In this document: positions 10,148-22,134 of the stretch, in pieces | Numbering within the stretch: the stretch's first letter is position 1 | Layout: each line of letters begins with the position of its first letter | Origin: Raphanus sativus | Taxonomy: Eukaryota; Streptophyta; Magnoliopsida; Brassicales; Brassicaceae | Assembly: GCF_000801105.2 (NCBI RefSeq) | Contig: NC_079518.1 | Span: 17,650,800 to 17,714,799, forward strand | DNA length: 64,000 bases | Direction of reading: 5' to 3' | Made by a program: the position numbers and the translations under genes | Notes under the pieces: generated by a model | What the model saw: the letters and a program-made list of their open reading frames with translations, nothing else | Told to the model about the DNA's origin: nothing | The model's database searches: none

Positions 10148-12556
10148 ATGGGAGAGAAATCGAAACTAAAGATTTGGCTCTCTCAGACGTCATCTCCGAT
10201 GATGGCGGAGGAGCAACAAGTGCGAGAGAAGACGATCCCTATGTTCACCGTGCTGAAAAACGGCGCCATTCTCAAGAACATCTTCGTGGTCAACAGTCGC
10301 GATTTCTCGTCGCCGGATAGAAACGGAAACGATGAAGATGACGAGGTAGAGGAGCAGATTCTGATCGTAGGCCGGCATCCAGACTGCGATATTCTGCTGA
10401 CGCACCCTACCGTTAGCAAGTACCACTTGCAGATCCGGTCTCTTCCCTCTCGTCAGAAACTCTTCGTCACCGATCTATCCTCCGGTATTAAAATCCTAAA
10501 ATTTTAGATTGTTTCTAGTGTGAATTTTTCTCATTTATTTATTTATTTTGGAATCTTGATTTGGTTTAGTGGATGGGACATGGGTTAGGGATGAGAAAGT
10601 TGAGGCAGATGATTGCGTTGAGGTGGAGGAAGGTGATGTCATTAGGATCGGTGCTTCGACAAGGCTTTATAGACTGCACTGGGTTCCACTTAGCCATGCA
10701 TATGATCTCGACAATCCTTTTGTTTCATCTACAGCGATAGAGCAAGATGAAGATAATAGAATATCTGAAGCAGAGGTTCCAACTTCTCTTTTTTTTTTTT
10801 GCTTTTAGCATTTAGTAAATGTTTGTTGTTAGTTTATTTGTCCTTAGCCTGAGAGTTTATCTGCAGTCACAAGCGGATACTGCGTCAGGTGATGATGGAG
10901 ACGGACATATGGATGTGACTTTTGAAGGAAGTGGATCATCGGTCCCTAGTGAGGACGAGGATACATGTATTAATACAATGGAATTTTCGTTGCCGCTTGC
11001 ATCTCCAAGTGCTTTGGCATTAGCTAGAGATTCTGTTGATACACAAAAGCTACAATCTGATGCAGATGTAGATTCTCAGTCTTCATCGCAGTGTGTTGTA
11101 GAAGCCGCTCCTGAAAAGCCAAGTAAACAGCACGGTTTGGATGATGATGAATGCTATGTCAGAGGAGATGTGATGTCAGAGATGGAGTCACCAGAACCGG
11201 AGACTTCATCGCTTCCACTCCTAAGAGATTCCAATCAGACAGAGGATGTTCAGGCTACACCAGAGTTGGCCATAAATAGTGTAGAAGCCAAAGCAGAAAA
11301 TCCAAGTAAGGAACAGAGACCAGATGTTCACTGCATGAGCAACAAATCAAAGGTGAATCATGAGCCGGTGACACCAAAGAAGAAAGATGTAAACTCCTAT
11401 TCCCAAAGCCAATCATACATCAATGCATTTTCTACTGCATCAGCAAGAAACAACATATCTAGGGGCACTCATTCATCTTCTGTAAGTCATAATTATTTTT
11501 GTTGTCTCTGTGTAGTTATAATAACCATAAGTTTCATTGTGTATCTAGAACGGAAAGAACAAGATGAAGTGGACCATTGTGTTGGACACTTCTTCTCTCC
11601 TCGACAAGGAGTCTAGGAAGCCACTGCACTTGTTGCAAGGTCTCAGAGGGACACATCTGGTCGTACCGCTAACAGGTAAAACCCTCTGTATTTTTTTTTT
11701 TTATTCTATCAATAGTTTCTAGCTTCATTTAAAGCAGAAGCACATGAATCTATAATACATATCTGGAAGAATTCTCTTTGACAACATAAATTGTAGTAAA
11801 TTCTTATGATAAACCAATATATACTTTGCCTTTATAATTTATATGATCAATTACTTTTGGACAATATCACCCCATTTGGTTTCGTTGTTCAGTGTTAAGG
11901 GAACTAAATAAGACTAAACGCACTTGGAGTCTTCTCTTTAGAAAAAGAGCAGAGATTGCTTCCTCAGCTCTGGATTGGATTGAAGAGTGTAAGGTTAAAA
12001 CCAAATGGTGGATTCAGCTCCAAAGCCTATCAGAGGAAACCAAAGAAACTACACCAACCCCATCAGTCACTCCTCAGTTAAATGGCCCTACATCAGAAGA
12101 TCAAGTTCTCGAATGTGCACTTCTTTATCGAAACCTTAACATCTATGAAAAACTCGTTCTTCTTAGCAACGATGTAACTCTCAAGATCAAAGCCAGAGCA
12201 GAGGTAATCTATGAATAAGTTTCTGTATTCAGTGAGTTTTAATTTCTAAAACAAAGTATTGTGTTATAATAACATTTTGGATTCAGGATGTGATTTGCGA
12301 GACGCCTCATGAGTTCTACGAGAGTTTGAAGAATCCGTTGTCTGAAAGGTTTATGTGGCCAGAGAGTTTGCCGAGAGGAAGGACTTGGAGTCATTTTGAC
12401 GATGTCATGGTGAGAGAAAATTACAACAACCGAACTTGTTTTCCTTACAGAAAGAAACCAACGTTCAATGGAGGACGGGAAGAGAGTGCTGCAGCAGCAG
12501 CAAAAGGTTTGAAGCTAATATTGCTCCTTAACTCTCATTATGGCCACAATCACTAA
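10148..12556 (+). CDS. PS1: PS1 (PARALLEL SPINDLE 1): FHA and PINc domain protein
   Basis: Plant PS1 controls spindle orientation at male meiosis II; loss in Arabidopsis gives parallel spindles and unreduced pollen (known for the family). Six exons with matching phases: 10148-10484, 10570-10775, 10867-11481, 11549-11675, 11893-12203 and 12287-12556, about 621 residues. Exons 1-2 carry an FHA domain with GRHPDCDI, VSKYHLQI and GTWV. Exon 3 is Ser/Glu/Asp-rich and probably disordered. Exons 4-6 form a PINc nuclease-like domain (IVLDTSSLLD, ASSALDWIEEC, LLSNDVTLKIKA). An in-frame ATG at 10199 or 10202 may be the real start, because family conservation begins there. Arabidopsis PS1 is, as I recall, about 1477 residues, so the middle region is much shorter here. 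The gene is otherwise intact. Confidence 0.85.
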
Positions 12557-14393
12557 TGATTCAACATCCATTGTTGTTCCTTCTTTTCAAGTAAGCCAAA
12601 TAAATTCAACTCGATTATAGATGGAATACTTTTTTAGAATAATGACATTTTCCATATAGTTAGTACTTTTTGATTGTGGGATTGTGTTTGTCTTCCAATT
12701 ATGGCAATCGTCATTCCCACGAATGTTAGAATAATGAAGGTTAATCGTTAAGCTGAAATATAGACCACATATAGTTTGGGAATGTGCTTTGTAATAATCA
12801 CTGAGTTACTGTTATGGACCCATAAGATGGTAATGACTCTTCAGAACATGAAAACATATTTATTGGAAGGGGCCATTTTCATATGTAACAAAATTATAAG
12901 TTGATGATTAGTCTATATCCAGATGTTTGCATTTGCACATGCAACAGCTTACGCATATTCCACCCATGGTGGCTCGATAAATTTGTGACACGTATTTTGT
13001 GGTTTAGTTTTGATAATAAATGAAAAGACTAGACTTGAATCGGAGAGTAGATGTTCTGAAAGATGTAAGGAAATAACAATAGCCGTTAAAAAATCATCGT
13101 TCATGTAATCAACTTTGTAATATTATTTATCCATACTCTTATGACATTTGATTAGTAAACATTGTGATAAAACTAGAAGAATTTGGTAGTAACTAGTGAA
13201 AGTGGTGCTTATCGTTTCTTGATATTAAGGTTGTTAAATAAAATTATAAATGATTATTTTCACTTTGTTTAGAATGCAAATATTATAGAGAGTCATTGAC
13301 ACTAACAGAGTTAGAGGTTCCCACCACGTTTAATGGGTGTAATCATCCTTGTCCACTTTGCCCCCAACACTTGATTCTTTTGTCCTTCATAAGAAATCAA
13401 AACCATATTTGGTTTTGAACTCTTCTCCTAGTTGCTAGTATCTACCATCCTTTTTCTTTTTCCAAAATTGGTCCGCGCTAATCCGTTTATATTTTTCTTT
13501 GTTTGAATTTTTTTATTTCTAAAGATTGAATTGGAAATTAGACGCTCATATGTTCAGTTTATCGGAGAAAGACTTAAAAATACATATTGCCTATATTCAG
13601 AGAAAGTTTACGCTTTGATCAACATACCTAACCATGATCAGAAAGTAACGACAATACTAATTAAGTTTAACCTCTAGAAATTAACAAGTTTGACAAAACT
13701 TCAATTTTTTTGAAATTTAGGGTGTTTTTTATTTACAAAAAAAGTTCAAGGTATTTGCCTAAAAGGTAAACTCCAAAATTTATTTTTCAAAACATAAATA
13801 AATAAATTTCATTTTCCTATTTTAGGTTATACTGTTTAATATTATTAAAAATAAAATTTACAATATACAAGTTTTATAAATATAGTAAAACATACATATT
13901 TAAAAGCTATGTTGAACATTATAGAACTATCAGATGTAACACTATATTAAAAATTAAAACACACAAACTTTTTTTGTGACAAAAAACACACAAACTAGAT
14001 CATAAATTATAAATGATTAATTAATAATATATTATTTTTGTTAGTTATAGATAGGTGATGCCAAAAGAAAAAAAAACTAAAGATTGTTGAATATGATATT
14101 TACATCTAAGAATATTAATAAAATAGAAAATTAAGCAGACTAAAATAGTAACTATAAAAATTAATAAAACTATTTGAAAGATCTATTATTATAAAAACTT
14201 AATAATATGAAGTTTTGAACCGTTTGTTTGACATTAACGTGGTGACAGTCTTTAGTTAACTCGTAAAGGGGGTCGGCATGTGGCGATATCGTGCTTGCTC
14301 AATCAACGGCCTAGTATTTAAAAATAATTTATGTTGTTCACAAAACTAAAAGCAATTCCTTGTTTTTCAATTTTGGCTTTCCAGTGAGTGCAT
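12557..14393. other. 3' flank of PS1 and AT-rich intergenic DNA
   Basis: The first few hundred bases are presumably the PS1 3' UTR. The rest is AT-rich with no coding frame or family I recognise. Confidence 0.5.
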
Positions 14394-15699
14394 TAGGGCT
14401 GGGCAAAAAATCCGAACCCGAAAAACTGAACCGAACCCGATCCAAAAAAGTAGCACCAAACCCGAACCAAAATTGATTAAATATCCGAACAGGTTCAAAA
14501 TTTCGGTATTTAAAGAACCGAAACCGAACCCGATCCGAACCGAAATATTTTGGGTATCCGAATGTATCCGAAATAAATTTATATACTTAAATATATACAT
14601 TATTTTTATATATAATGTATATTAAAAAAATTAGAAATATATAAGATACCTTTAAGTTTTCCAAAATACTCAGAAAATATATGCAAATAGTCAAAAATAA
14701 ATGTTTAAAATAGCTAAAGTATACTGAAAACACCAAAATAGTTAAATATCTATTGATTCTTTATCCAAATATTCAAAGAAAACCAATTTATATGTTAAAT
14801 TAAGGTATTTTGACATATATGTTATGAAAATCCCATAGACTATATTTGAGAAGTAATTTTGCCACATGTCTTCTCTACAATCATTTTCACAAAAAATATG
14901 ACATGACTACTAAAATTGATGACATAGCTTCCGAACAATATGACATAGATTATTTCATTTAATGTTGATTTATATTTTTGGTAAACTTTTTTGAATATGG
15001 TAATAACTCATACTTTACATTTAATATTGATATTTATTTTTGGTAAACTTCTTTAAATATGGTAATATCGCATACATCATCTATAAAATAAATATATTCA
15101 TAACATTAAAATTTCGAAATTATATTATATTTTATTTTATATAATAATACAATTTGTATTACTAAATCTTTTAAAAAATGCTACAATTTTTTTTTGAATT
15201 TGATTTTTAATCGTAAAATCATTAGATTCTTATACATCTACAGATTCTATAAATATTGTTAGTTCAAATTTTTGATAATTATACAATATATTTTTAAATA
15301 AAAAATCATTTTCTCTTAATTTAATATTTAAATAAATAAAATCTATATTTAAATATCGGTAAAATAATAAAATCTATAATATTTAATAAACCTTATTTTA
15401 AATATAAATTAAATTTTGAAAACAATTTTACTGCACATGGTGCAGGAAAACACCTAGTTTATATGTAATATATTATCTTTCTTATAGATTTTAAAAATTT
15501 AAAGTATATAATGAATTTTGAAAATTTAAAAACATTTTAAATGGGTTATCCGAACCTGAACCAAACCCGCAAAGATCCGAACCGAACCCGAACCAAAATT
15601 TAGAAATATCCGAATGGGGCTGAAATCTTTGACCCCGAAAACCCGAAACCCGAATGGACTGAACCGAAACCCGAATGGGTATCCGAATGCCCAGCCCTA
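14394..15699. mobile_element. hAT-like non-autonomous element, TAGGGCTGGGCA ends
   Basis: The terminal inverted repeats are TAGGGCTGGGCA at the left and TGCCCAGCCCTA at the right. The flanking 8-mers GAGTGCAT (14386-14393) and GAATGCAT (15700-15707) differ by one base, which fits an aged hAT duplication. The element is 1306 bp with an AT-rich core and no transposase. About 170 bp at each end is packed with CCGAACCCGAACC-type motifs and ATCCGAA, on the same strand at both ends rather than mirrored. Confidence 0.8.
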
Positions 15700-15884
15700 G
15701 AATGCATGAACGAAACGAACCTTCGTGCCAAGTGACTCCACGTGGCAGACGTAATTGCACTTTGAACTTGGAGCAATTCCTTGTTTTTATATTTCTTTTT
15801 TGTCGTCAGCTAATTAAAACGTTATCTTGATTTCCCGACATTCAAAATAACCTTTTCTCAAGTAGAGTTAATGTTAGAGAAATA

Positions 15885-16152
15885 CTCCCTCTGTTTTTAA
15901 ATAATACATGTTTTGAGATTTTCACACTTTTTAATAAAACATATTAAAATTTACTTATTAGTGCATAGTTTTTTGTTATTTTATATTTCCTATATTTCTA
16001 AACCAATAAAATTTCAAGAAATGCAATTAATGTTTTTGAGATTCACAATTATTCATAATTAGTTGACAAAAATTACATTGAAAATATGAAAAATACATCT
16101 TTTTGAAACAAAAAAAATTCCTAAAACATACATCTTTAAAAAACAAAGGGAG
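15885..16152. mobile_element. Stowaway-like MITE (Tc1/mariner type)
   Basis: The termini CTCCCTCTGTTTTTAAA and, inward from the right, CTCCCTTTGTTTTTTAAA are inverted repeats. Both ends are flanked by TA (15883-15884, 16153-16154), the duplication of Tc1/mariner elements. Length 268 bp, AT-rich, non-coding. Confidence 0.8.
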
Positions 16153-16819
16153 TACTGTATAACAGCAATAAAAATTTATTGTCACAAATATAGAATCTAA
16201 AAATCAAAATGATCGACATATTTCATTAAAAATAAATATACATTTAAATTCTTTTGGTTAAAATTTTATAAAATAAAAAAATTAAAATTTTGAAAGTGAA
16301 AATTTTTGAAATAGTTTTAAATAGTATTTTTGAATTTCAAAAAGAAAAATTATAAAATTATAAAAATTTGAATTTGAAAACATATAATCTAAAATTAACA
16401 AAAAAATATATCTATTTTTATTATTTATTTGTATTTATATATATAAAATATAAGAATCTTTTCTTTTATTAAAACATTTTTGTCATTGTTTTGGTTATGG
16501 TCTTTTTATGATAAAAATTTGAAATAAATTTATTTTGGAGAATTGCCTTTGATCTTATATTGCTCCGGATTTTAGGTATATTAAAAAACTTTATAAAAAA
16601 AATATTTCTCAATCTAATTAAGAGTGGTTATTTTATAAGAAAATTACGAGTGATTGTTTCTACGTCAACATATGAAAACTTTTAAAAGTCAAGAGAAGCA
16701 TAATTTAGCAAATCTAGTGGCCAATAAAAAGGAGGTATTGGGTGTTAACTAATGATTATTTTTAATTTCGAGTAGCGCATGGAGAGAGAGATGGAAATAA
16801 AAGGAAGTAATAAACAAAA

Positions 16820-17630
16820 GGATTTTTAACGTTAAAACTCCTCAGTTAAGTTTATTTTGGATAAAACTCCTAAACTAAGTATTTAATGAATAAACTTCCA
16901 AATTAACTTTATTTAATGAATTAAACTTTTTCTGGTCATAATTATCAGTACTACCGGTAAACTTTTAGTCTAGGGGTTTCTATGTTAAAAAAACATAAGT
17001 GAGGTACTTTACCGCTAGAATAAAAAATTCAAAATATTATAAAATTATCCAAAAATTAATAACTTTAATATTCCAAATTAGTTTTTAAAAAATTTCTGTA
17101 AAATATATGAGTCTAGTTTTTTTTTAAATCAACATTATATATGTATAATAAAAATGAAAAAAACCAGAAAATATAATAAAAATTATTTTAAGATTTACCA
17201 GTAATAAAAATTATCTAAAAGTTAAAAATGTAAAACACAAGAAAATAGATAAATTTTTAGATAATTTTGTTATATTTTATGGGTTTTTACATTTTTAATT
17301 TATACATATATAATGTTGATTTAAAAACCACTACTCATATATTTTACAGAAAGTTTTCAAAAATGCTAATTTTGGAATATTAAAATTATTAATTTTTAGA
17401 TAATGTTATTACATTTTGAATTTTTTTATTTCTAGTAGTAAAACCCCTTACTTATATTTTGTTTAATGTAGAAATTTCTAAACTAAAAAATTACCAGTAA
17501 TACTGGTAATTATGACCGGAAAGATTTAATTTATTAAATAAAGTTAATTTGAGAGTTTATTCGTTAAATAGTTAGTTTGAGAGTTTTTATGAAAACAAAT
17601 TCAGTGGAGAGGTTTTAACATTAAAAATCA
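16820..17630. mobile_element. Long-TIR foldback element of MULE type
   Basis: The 811-bp unit is almost wholly an inverted repeat: the left arm (about 16820-17210) and right arm (about 17240-17630) match imperfectly over nearly 400 bp. The tips are GGATTTTTAACGTTAAAAC and, inward from the right, TGATTTTTAATGTTAAAAC. The 9 bases TAAACAAAA lie directly outside each end (16811-16819 and 17631-17639). A 9-bp duplication with long TIRs is the Mutator-like (MULE) signature. No transposase is present. The right end is only about 300 bp upstream of the STOP1 leader. Confidence 0.85.
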
Positions 17631-17639
17631 TAAACAAAA

Positions 17640-18527
17640 ATACAATTAGAGAGAGAGAGAGAGAGGACTAGTCGTAGAGTGGACCCCCACCACTCCTTGT
17701 CTATCTTTAATTTTCCCATTAAATCAACGGCTCCGGTTGTAGTGACACAGTGTTCGACGCGATGAAACAGATCTTAGCCGTCAGATCTGGCGGATGCTCA
17801 TAAAAATGCATCTAAACGGCTAAGATGAACGCGTTGACTTTAGTAGGAAGGAGTAAATCACAAAGTAGAGAAGGAGATTTTCGCCTAATAAAAAGACGAA
17901 CCCCGCTCGAGCTCTGCTTCCCTCTTCCTCTCTATCTCTCGATCCTTTAAAACGGCCGTTGGAGGTCCCAAAGAACCATTTGAAGCGATATTTCTGGTGA
18001 ATCTCTCTTTCTCTCTCATATTTTTTTACTTTCCGATTTGATTCGCGAAGATTGTACTTTGATCGTGTTTTTGCGTTATATGACTTTTTCTTCTGTGTAA
18101 CGTATTGTCCGCGGCGAGTGATGATCCATTCGATAAAAGTTAGGATAGTTTTTTTTTTGTTTGTTTGACCGTGTTTGTTTTTTTTTTTGTTTTGTTTTCT
18201 TGTGGATGTTACGTAAGCTTATCATCGTTTGTTTGCAGATCTCGAGGAGATTCGCGCGAGAAGATAACTTTCTGGGGAAATATTTGACTCTCTGCTTAAA
18301 GGTATAGTTTGTGTTTGATTCTCTGTGTAATATCTTTTTGTCCTAATTCTGATCCGGATTACAAAGATTTTTTTTTTTAATTGCTAAGGTAGAATGGGTT
18401 TTGCTTCTATGTGTAGTCCTAATTCTGATTCTCTTTAAAGATTTATTGTCTTCAAATTCTTTCTTTAAGTTGTTACTTTTATTGATTTGATGATCATCAG
18501 GGGGTGACCACCACAAGATCTTGAAAG
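17640..18527 (+). promoter_or_regulatory. STOP1: STOP1 promoter and spliced 5' leader
   Basis: A GA microsatellite (17648-17664) is followed by promoter-like DNA, then a CT-rich leader from roughly 17.9 kb. Two leader introns are supported by splice-like sites. One runs from the donor in TTCTG|GTGAATC near 17996 to the acceptor TTTGCAG at 18239. The other runs from CTTAAAG|GTATAG near 18300 to CATCAG at 18500. The start of transcription was not located; no clear TATA box was chosen. Confidence 0.5.
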
Positions 18528-20048
18528 ATGGAAACAGATGATGATCTGTGTCAGAACAACTGGGGAGGCTCATCATCATCTTCTTCTTCCAAATTGCGTG
18601 AGCCGGTATGCTTCACCTCACAACAGCACAAGTGGGAAGATGCTTCTATCTTGGATTACGAGATGGGTATGGATGAGGAGCCAGTTTTTGACCACATGAA
18701 AGCTTCTTCAAGCCATGATAACAACAACAACAACAACAAGAGCAACGGTGTTCATTCTCATGTTGATTTCCTCCAAGGCGTGAGGGCTCAAGCGTGGGAT
18801 CCGAGGACTATGCTGAGCAATCTATCCTTTATGGAAGAGAAGATTCACGAGCTCCAGGATCTTGTTCATCTCATCGTTGGCCGAAACGGGCAGCTTCAAA
18901 GTCGTCAAGAACAGCTCATAACCACTGATCTTACTTCCATAATCATACAGCTGATTTCAACTGCAGGTAGTCTTCTTCCATCTGTTAAGCATAATAATAT
19001 GTCTTCTACTACAGCCCCCGGTTCAGCCTTGTTCCCTTATCCAAGGGAGGCTAATAACCTTGCTTCACAGACCCTTAACAACAACAACAACAACTCTTGC
19101 GAGTTCGATTTGCCTTTGCCTTTGCCTTTGCCTAAGCAGCCGAGTGTTGTTGAAGAGAGGGAAAGCCATGTTGTAGAAGAACATGAAATGAAAGACGAAG
19201 ATGACGTGGAGGAAGGAGAGAACCTTCTTCCCGGTTCTTACGAGATTCTGCAGCTCGAGAAAGAGGAGATCCTCGCTCCCCATACTCACTTCTGCACCAT
19301 ATGTGGCAAGGGTTTCAAGAGAGACGCTAACCTGAGGATGCACATGAGAGGTCACGGAGACGAGTACAAAACTCCCGCTGCTCTTGCTAAACCCAACAAA
19401 GAAGCCCTTCCTGGGTCTGAGCCGTTGCTGATCAAAAGGTACTCCTGCCCATTCCCTGGCTGCAAACGTAACAAGGATCACAAAAAGTTCCAGCCTTTGA
19501 AGACGATACTATGCGTCAAGAACCACTACAAACGCACCCACTGCGACAAGAGCTTCACTTGCAGCCGATGCCATACCAAGAAATTCTCCGTCATTGCGGA
19601 TCTCAAAACCCACGAGAAGCACTGCGGGAAAAACAAGTGGCTCTGTTCATGCGGCACAACGTTTTCGAGGAAAGACAAGCTGTTTGGTCACATTGCTTTG
19701 TTCCAAGGACACACCCCTGCCATCCCACTTGAAGAGACGAAACCTTCTGTGCAGAGAGGGAGCTCTGATTGCGGGAACAACAACACAGGAATGATTGGTT
19801 TCAATCTTGGTTCTGCAACGAACGTTAATCAAGAAACCTCACAACCTGGATTCATGGATGGGAAGATACGTTTCGAGGACTCCTTCTCGCCGCTGAGCTT
19901 TGACACTTGTAATTTTGGAGGCTTCCACGAGTTCCCACGACCCATGTTCGATGATTCAGATAGTTCGTTTCAAATGCTTCTTTCAAGTGCGTGTGGTTTG
20001 TCGCCCAGGAATGGTGATGGTGGGTCTGCTTCAAATACTAGTCTCTAA
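18528..20048 (+). CDS. STOP1: STOP1 C2H2 zinc-finger transcription factor
   Basis: SENSITIVE TO PROTON RHIZOTOXICITY 1 is a nuclear factor that switches on aluminium- and proton-tolerance genes such as ALMT1 (family knowledge). It is a single coding exon of 506 residues, close to the Arabidopsis protein (about 499). The N-terminal conserved block WEDASILDYEMG is followed by AWDPRTMLSNLSFMEEKI. Four zinc fingers lie at about residues 256-278 (FCTICGKGF), 305-340 (YSCPFPGCKRN), 345-366 (FTCSRCHTKKF) and 372-395 (WLCSCGTTFSRKD). An acidic stretch HEMKDEDDVEEGEN precedes the fingers. Poly-Asn tracts and a repeated Leu-Pro tract look like local codon-repeat expansions. The gene appears intact. Confidence 0.95.
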   Translation: METDDDLCQNNWGGSSSSSSSKLREPVCFTSQQHKWEDASILDYEMGMDEEPVFDHMKASSSHDNNNNNNKSNGVHSHVDFLQGVRAQAWDPRTMLSNLSFMEEKIHELQDLVHLIVGRNGQLQSRQEQLITTDLTSIIIQLISTAGSLLPSVKHNNMSSTTAPGSALFPYPREANNLASQTLNNNNNNSCEFDLPLPLPLPKQPSVVEERESHVVEEHEMKDEDDVEEGENLLPGSYEILQLEKEEILAPHTHFCTICGKGFKRDANLRMHMRGHGDEYKTPAALAKPNKEALPGSEPLLIKRYSCPFPGCKRNKDHKKFQPLKTILCVKNHYKRTHCDKSFTCSRCHTKKFSVIADLKTHEKHCGKNKWLCSCGTTFSRKDKLFGHIALFQGHTPAIPLEETKPSVQRGSSDCGNNNTGMIGFNLGSATNVNQETSQPGFMDGKIRFEDSFSPLSFDTCNFGGFHEFPRPMFDDSDSSFQMLLSSACGLSPRNGDGGSASNTSL

Positions 20049-20272
20049 ATACCCTTGCCATATATATGCTATGTAAGATGTTCTAGCTCTTCTTCTTTTT
20101 TTTTTTTCCTCAGCGTTTAGGCAGCTCCTTTTTGTGTAATTTTGTTATTTCCAGAATAATTATTAGATAAACAAAAAAGTGGATTTCCTTTTTCTTAAAA
20201 CTCTGTTGTAATATTAAATTCTTTTTGTTCTTTCTCACGTTTACTGTTCACATTGGCGGAACCAATTGTGAC
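20049..20272. other. STOP1 3' flank
   Basis: T-rich sequence after the stop codon, consistent with a 3' UTR. No other feature is seen. Confidence 0.5.
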
Positions 20273-20965
20273 TAGGGCTGGGCATTTTATCCGTTAAATT
20301 TGATTCGATTCGTTATCCGTTGCTATTCGATTCGAAAATTCCGAATATCCGTAAGCTTTCGAAGCAAAGCAAATACTAAAATTCAATATCCGTCAAAATC
20401 GAAGCAAATCACAAATATTAAAATTTTGGGAAGCGAATATCCGATCCGATCCGTCAATATATAAATACATGTATATTTTGATTATATTTAAAGTTTTAAA
20501 TGTATAAAATTATATAATTATTATTCTAATATATTATTTGATAGATTCTATTCATATTATTACTTATATAAAAGTATTACATAAAAGGAAGAGAAAATAT
20601 TTACGATAATTATAATTTTTTTTTAAGTTTTGTGTTATTATAATTTTAACTAAGTTTAAAAATTTACAAAATATGAAGATTCATTGCTTTTTTTAATTTT
20701 TATCTTTTATATCATGCAAAAAATATATTTTACAAAACAAATTTGTATCAAATTTTTAAGATTATTTGTATTAATCAAAACAAATGAGAGATCCGTAAGT
20801 ATCCGCGAATATCCGCAAATATCTATTTATTTTCCGGATATCCGTTTTTCCGAATATCCGTATTTTTCCGAAGCAAAGCAAATCGAAAAATCAGATATTC
20901 GTAACATTCGAAGCAAATCACAAATACCTTCAAAAACCCGAATATCCGATCCGTGCCCAGGCCTA
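20273..20965. mobile_element. hAT-like non-autonomous element, perfect 8-bp TSD
   Basis: The left end is TAGGGCTGGGC and the right end GCCCAGGCCTA (one mismatch in the inverted repeat). ATTGTGAC occurs directly outside both ends (20265-20272 and 20966-20973). The element is 693 bp, non-coding and AT-rich inside. Both end regions are filled with AATATCCG and CGAAGCAAA(G/T)CAAAT motifs, the same layout as the 14394-15699 element but with different motif words. Confidence 0.85.
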
Positions 20966-20973
20966 ATTGTGAC

Positions 20974-22134
20974 TAACAAATTTAAGAAAAGAATCAGTAA
21001 CTTTTTAATGTTTATGTTATACAAACAAAATTGATATAGGTATGAGAACTTGCACCGTTCACTAAAATTATGTAACTAGAAATGTCGATACACCATGAAG
21101 TAGCAAGTTAGATTCGAACTTGCAATCATCTTCCAAAGGGACTAAAAATCTTATATACTCTTCTTAAACAAAAAAGGGGTTCTATGTCGTTTTTGTTAAA
21201 TTTTAATTTATCAGATCTCAATAATCGAGGTAAAGTTTAATCAAGTTCTATATATAGTCTTACAGAGTTCTCAAGTCTGTAAAATTTTAAAGTTTTACTA
21301 AATTATACAGTTTTACAATGTTTTGAAGTTTACAATTTCTAGAGTTTTACAAAGTTGTACTTGAACGATTCTACAACTTAGTAAAACTAAATACAAAATT
21401 TTACTAAATTGTATTATTGTCGAAAAATAATTTGGTACAACATTTTACTTAGTTTTACTAAGTTTTATAGCTTTAAAAAATTGTACTTAAACGATCGTAC
21501 AATTTGGTAAACTTTGTTTTTGGATTGTTGTTATAATTTGCCATTTTTTATATTAACAAGATAGATCTAGAACACAAAAAAAAGATAAATCAAAAAAGAA
21601 AAAAGAAAAAAAATTGACAGATAATAAAAAAGAAAAAAGAAATCAAAGAGAGAATAAATCACATAGAGTGTGAGAATAGATTTTGTGGAAGAAAATAAAT
21701 TTGAGAAGAAAAACATATTTCGAAAATAATATTAGTTAGAAGCATTTGCTTAAAAATATTAGTTCCATTTTTTCTCTAGAGGATTGAATGATTAGAGTTG
21801 TCCATGTTCCTGTGTCGAAAATAATACTATATTAAACTGAAATGGTCAACAAATGAGAACCAAACAGTGATAGGAGAAGCTGTCGTGGCAGAACACAAGA
21901 ACAAAAAGACTTGTTAAAAGTCTTGTGTCATAAAATACATCAGTCAACGTCCTTCAAGTCTTCAACCCAATCAACACGCCTCACGCCACTGTAACAACAG
22001 TTTCCACACCAATTTCCCCCACACTCTTCCTTTTTTTCTTCTCATCGACTTTTTTCAGTGTTCTGTTATCTTTTCATCAACCTTTTTCTATCTTTTGCCT
22101 GAAAAAGAATAGGATCACTGGCGTCAAAAAAAAG
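20974..22134. other. Intergenic DNA and promoter side of the LRR kinase
   Basis: AT-rich. Between about 21250 and 21520 it contains many short GTTTTAC/TTTACAA variants and two copies of a 22-base imperfect palindrome (21355-21376 and 21481-21502). From about 21950 to 22134 it is CT-rich, as expected for a promoter and leader of the downstream gene. Confidence 0.5.

Noticed and set aside
14367..15760. Minus-strand frames rich in GFGSG words in the hAT-like element
   Set aside because: They arise from the CCGAACC motif arrays and do not look like a protein.
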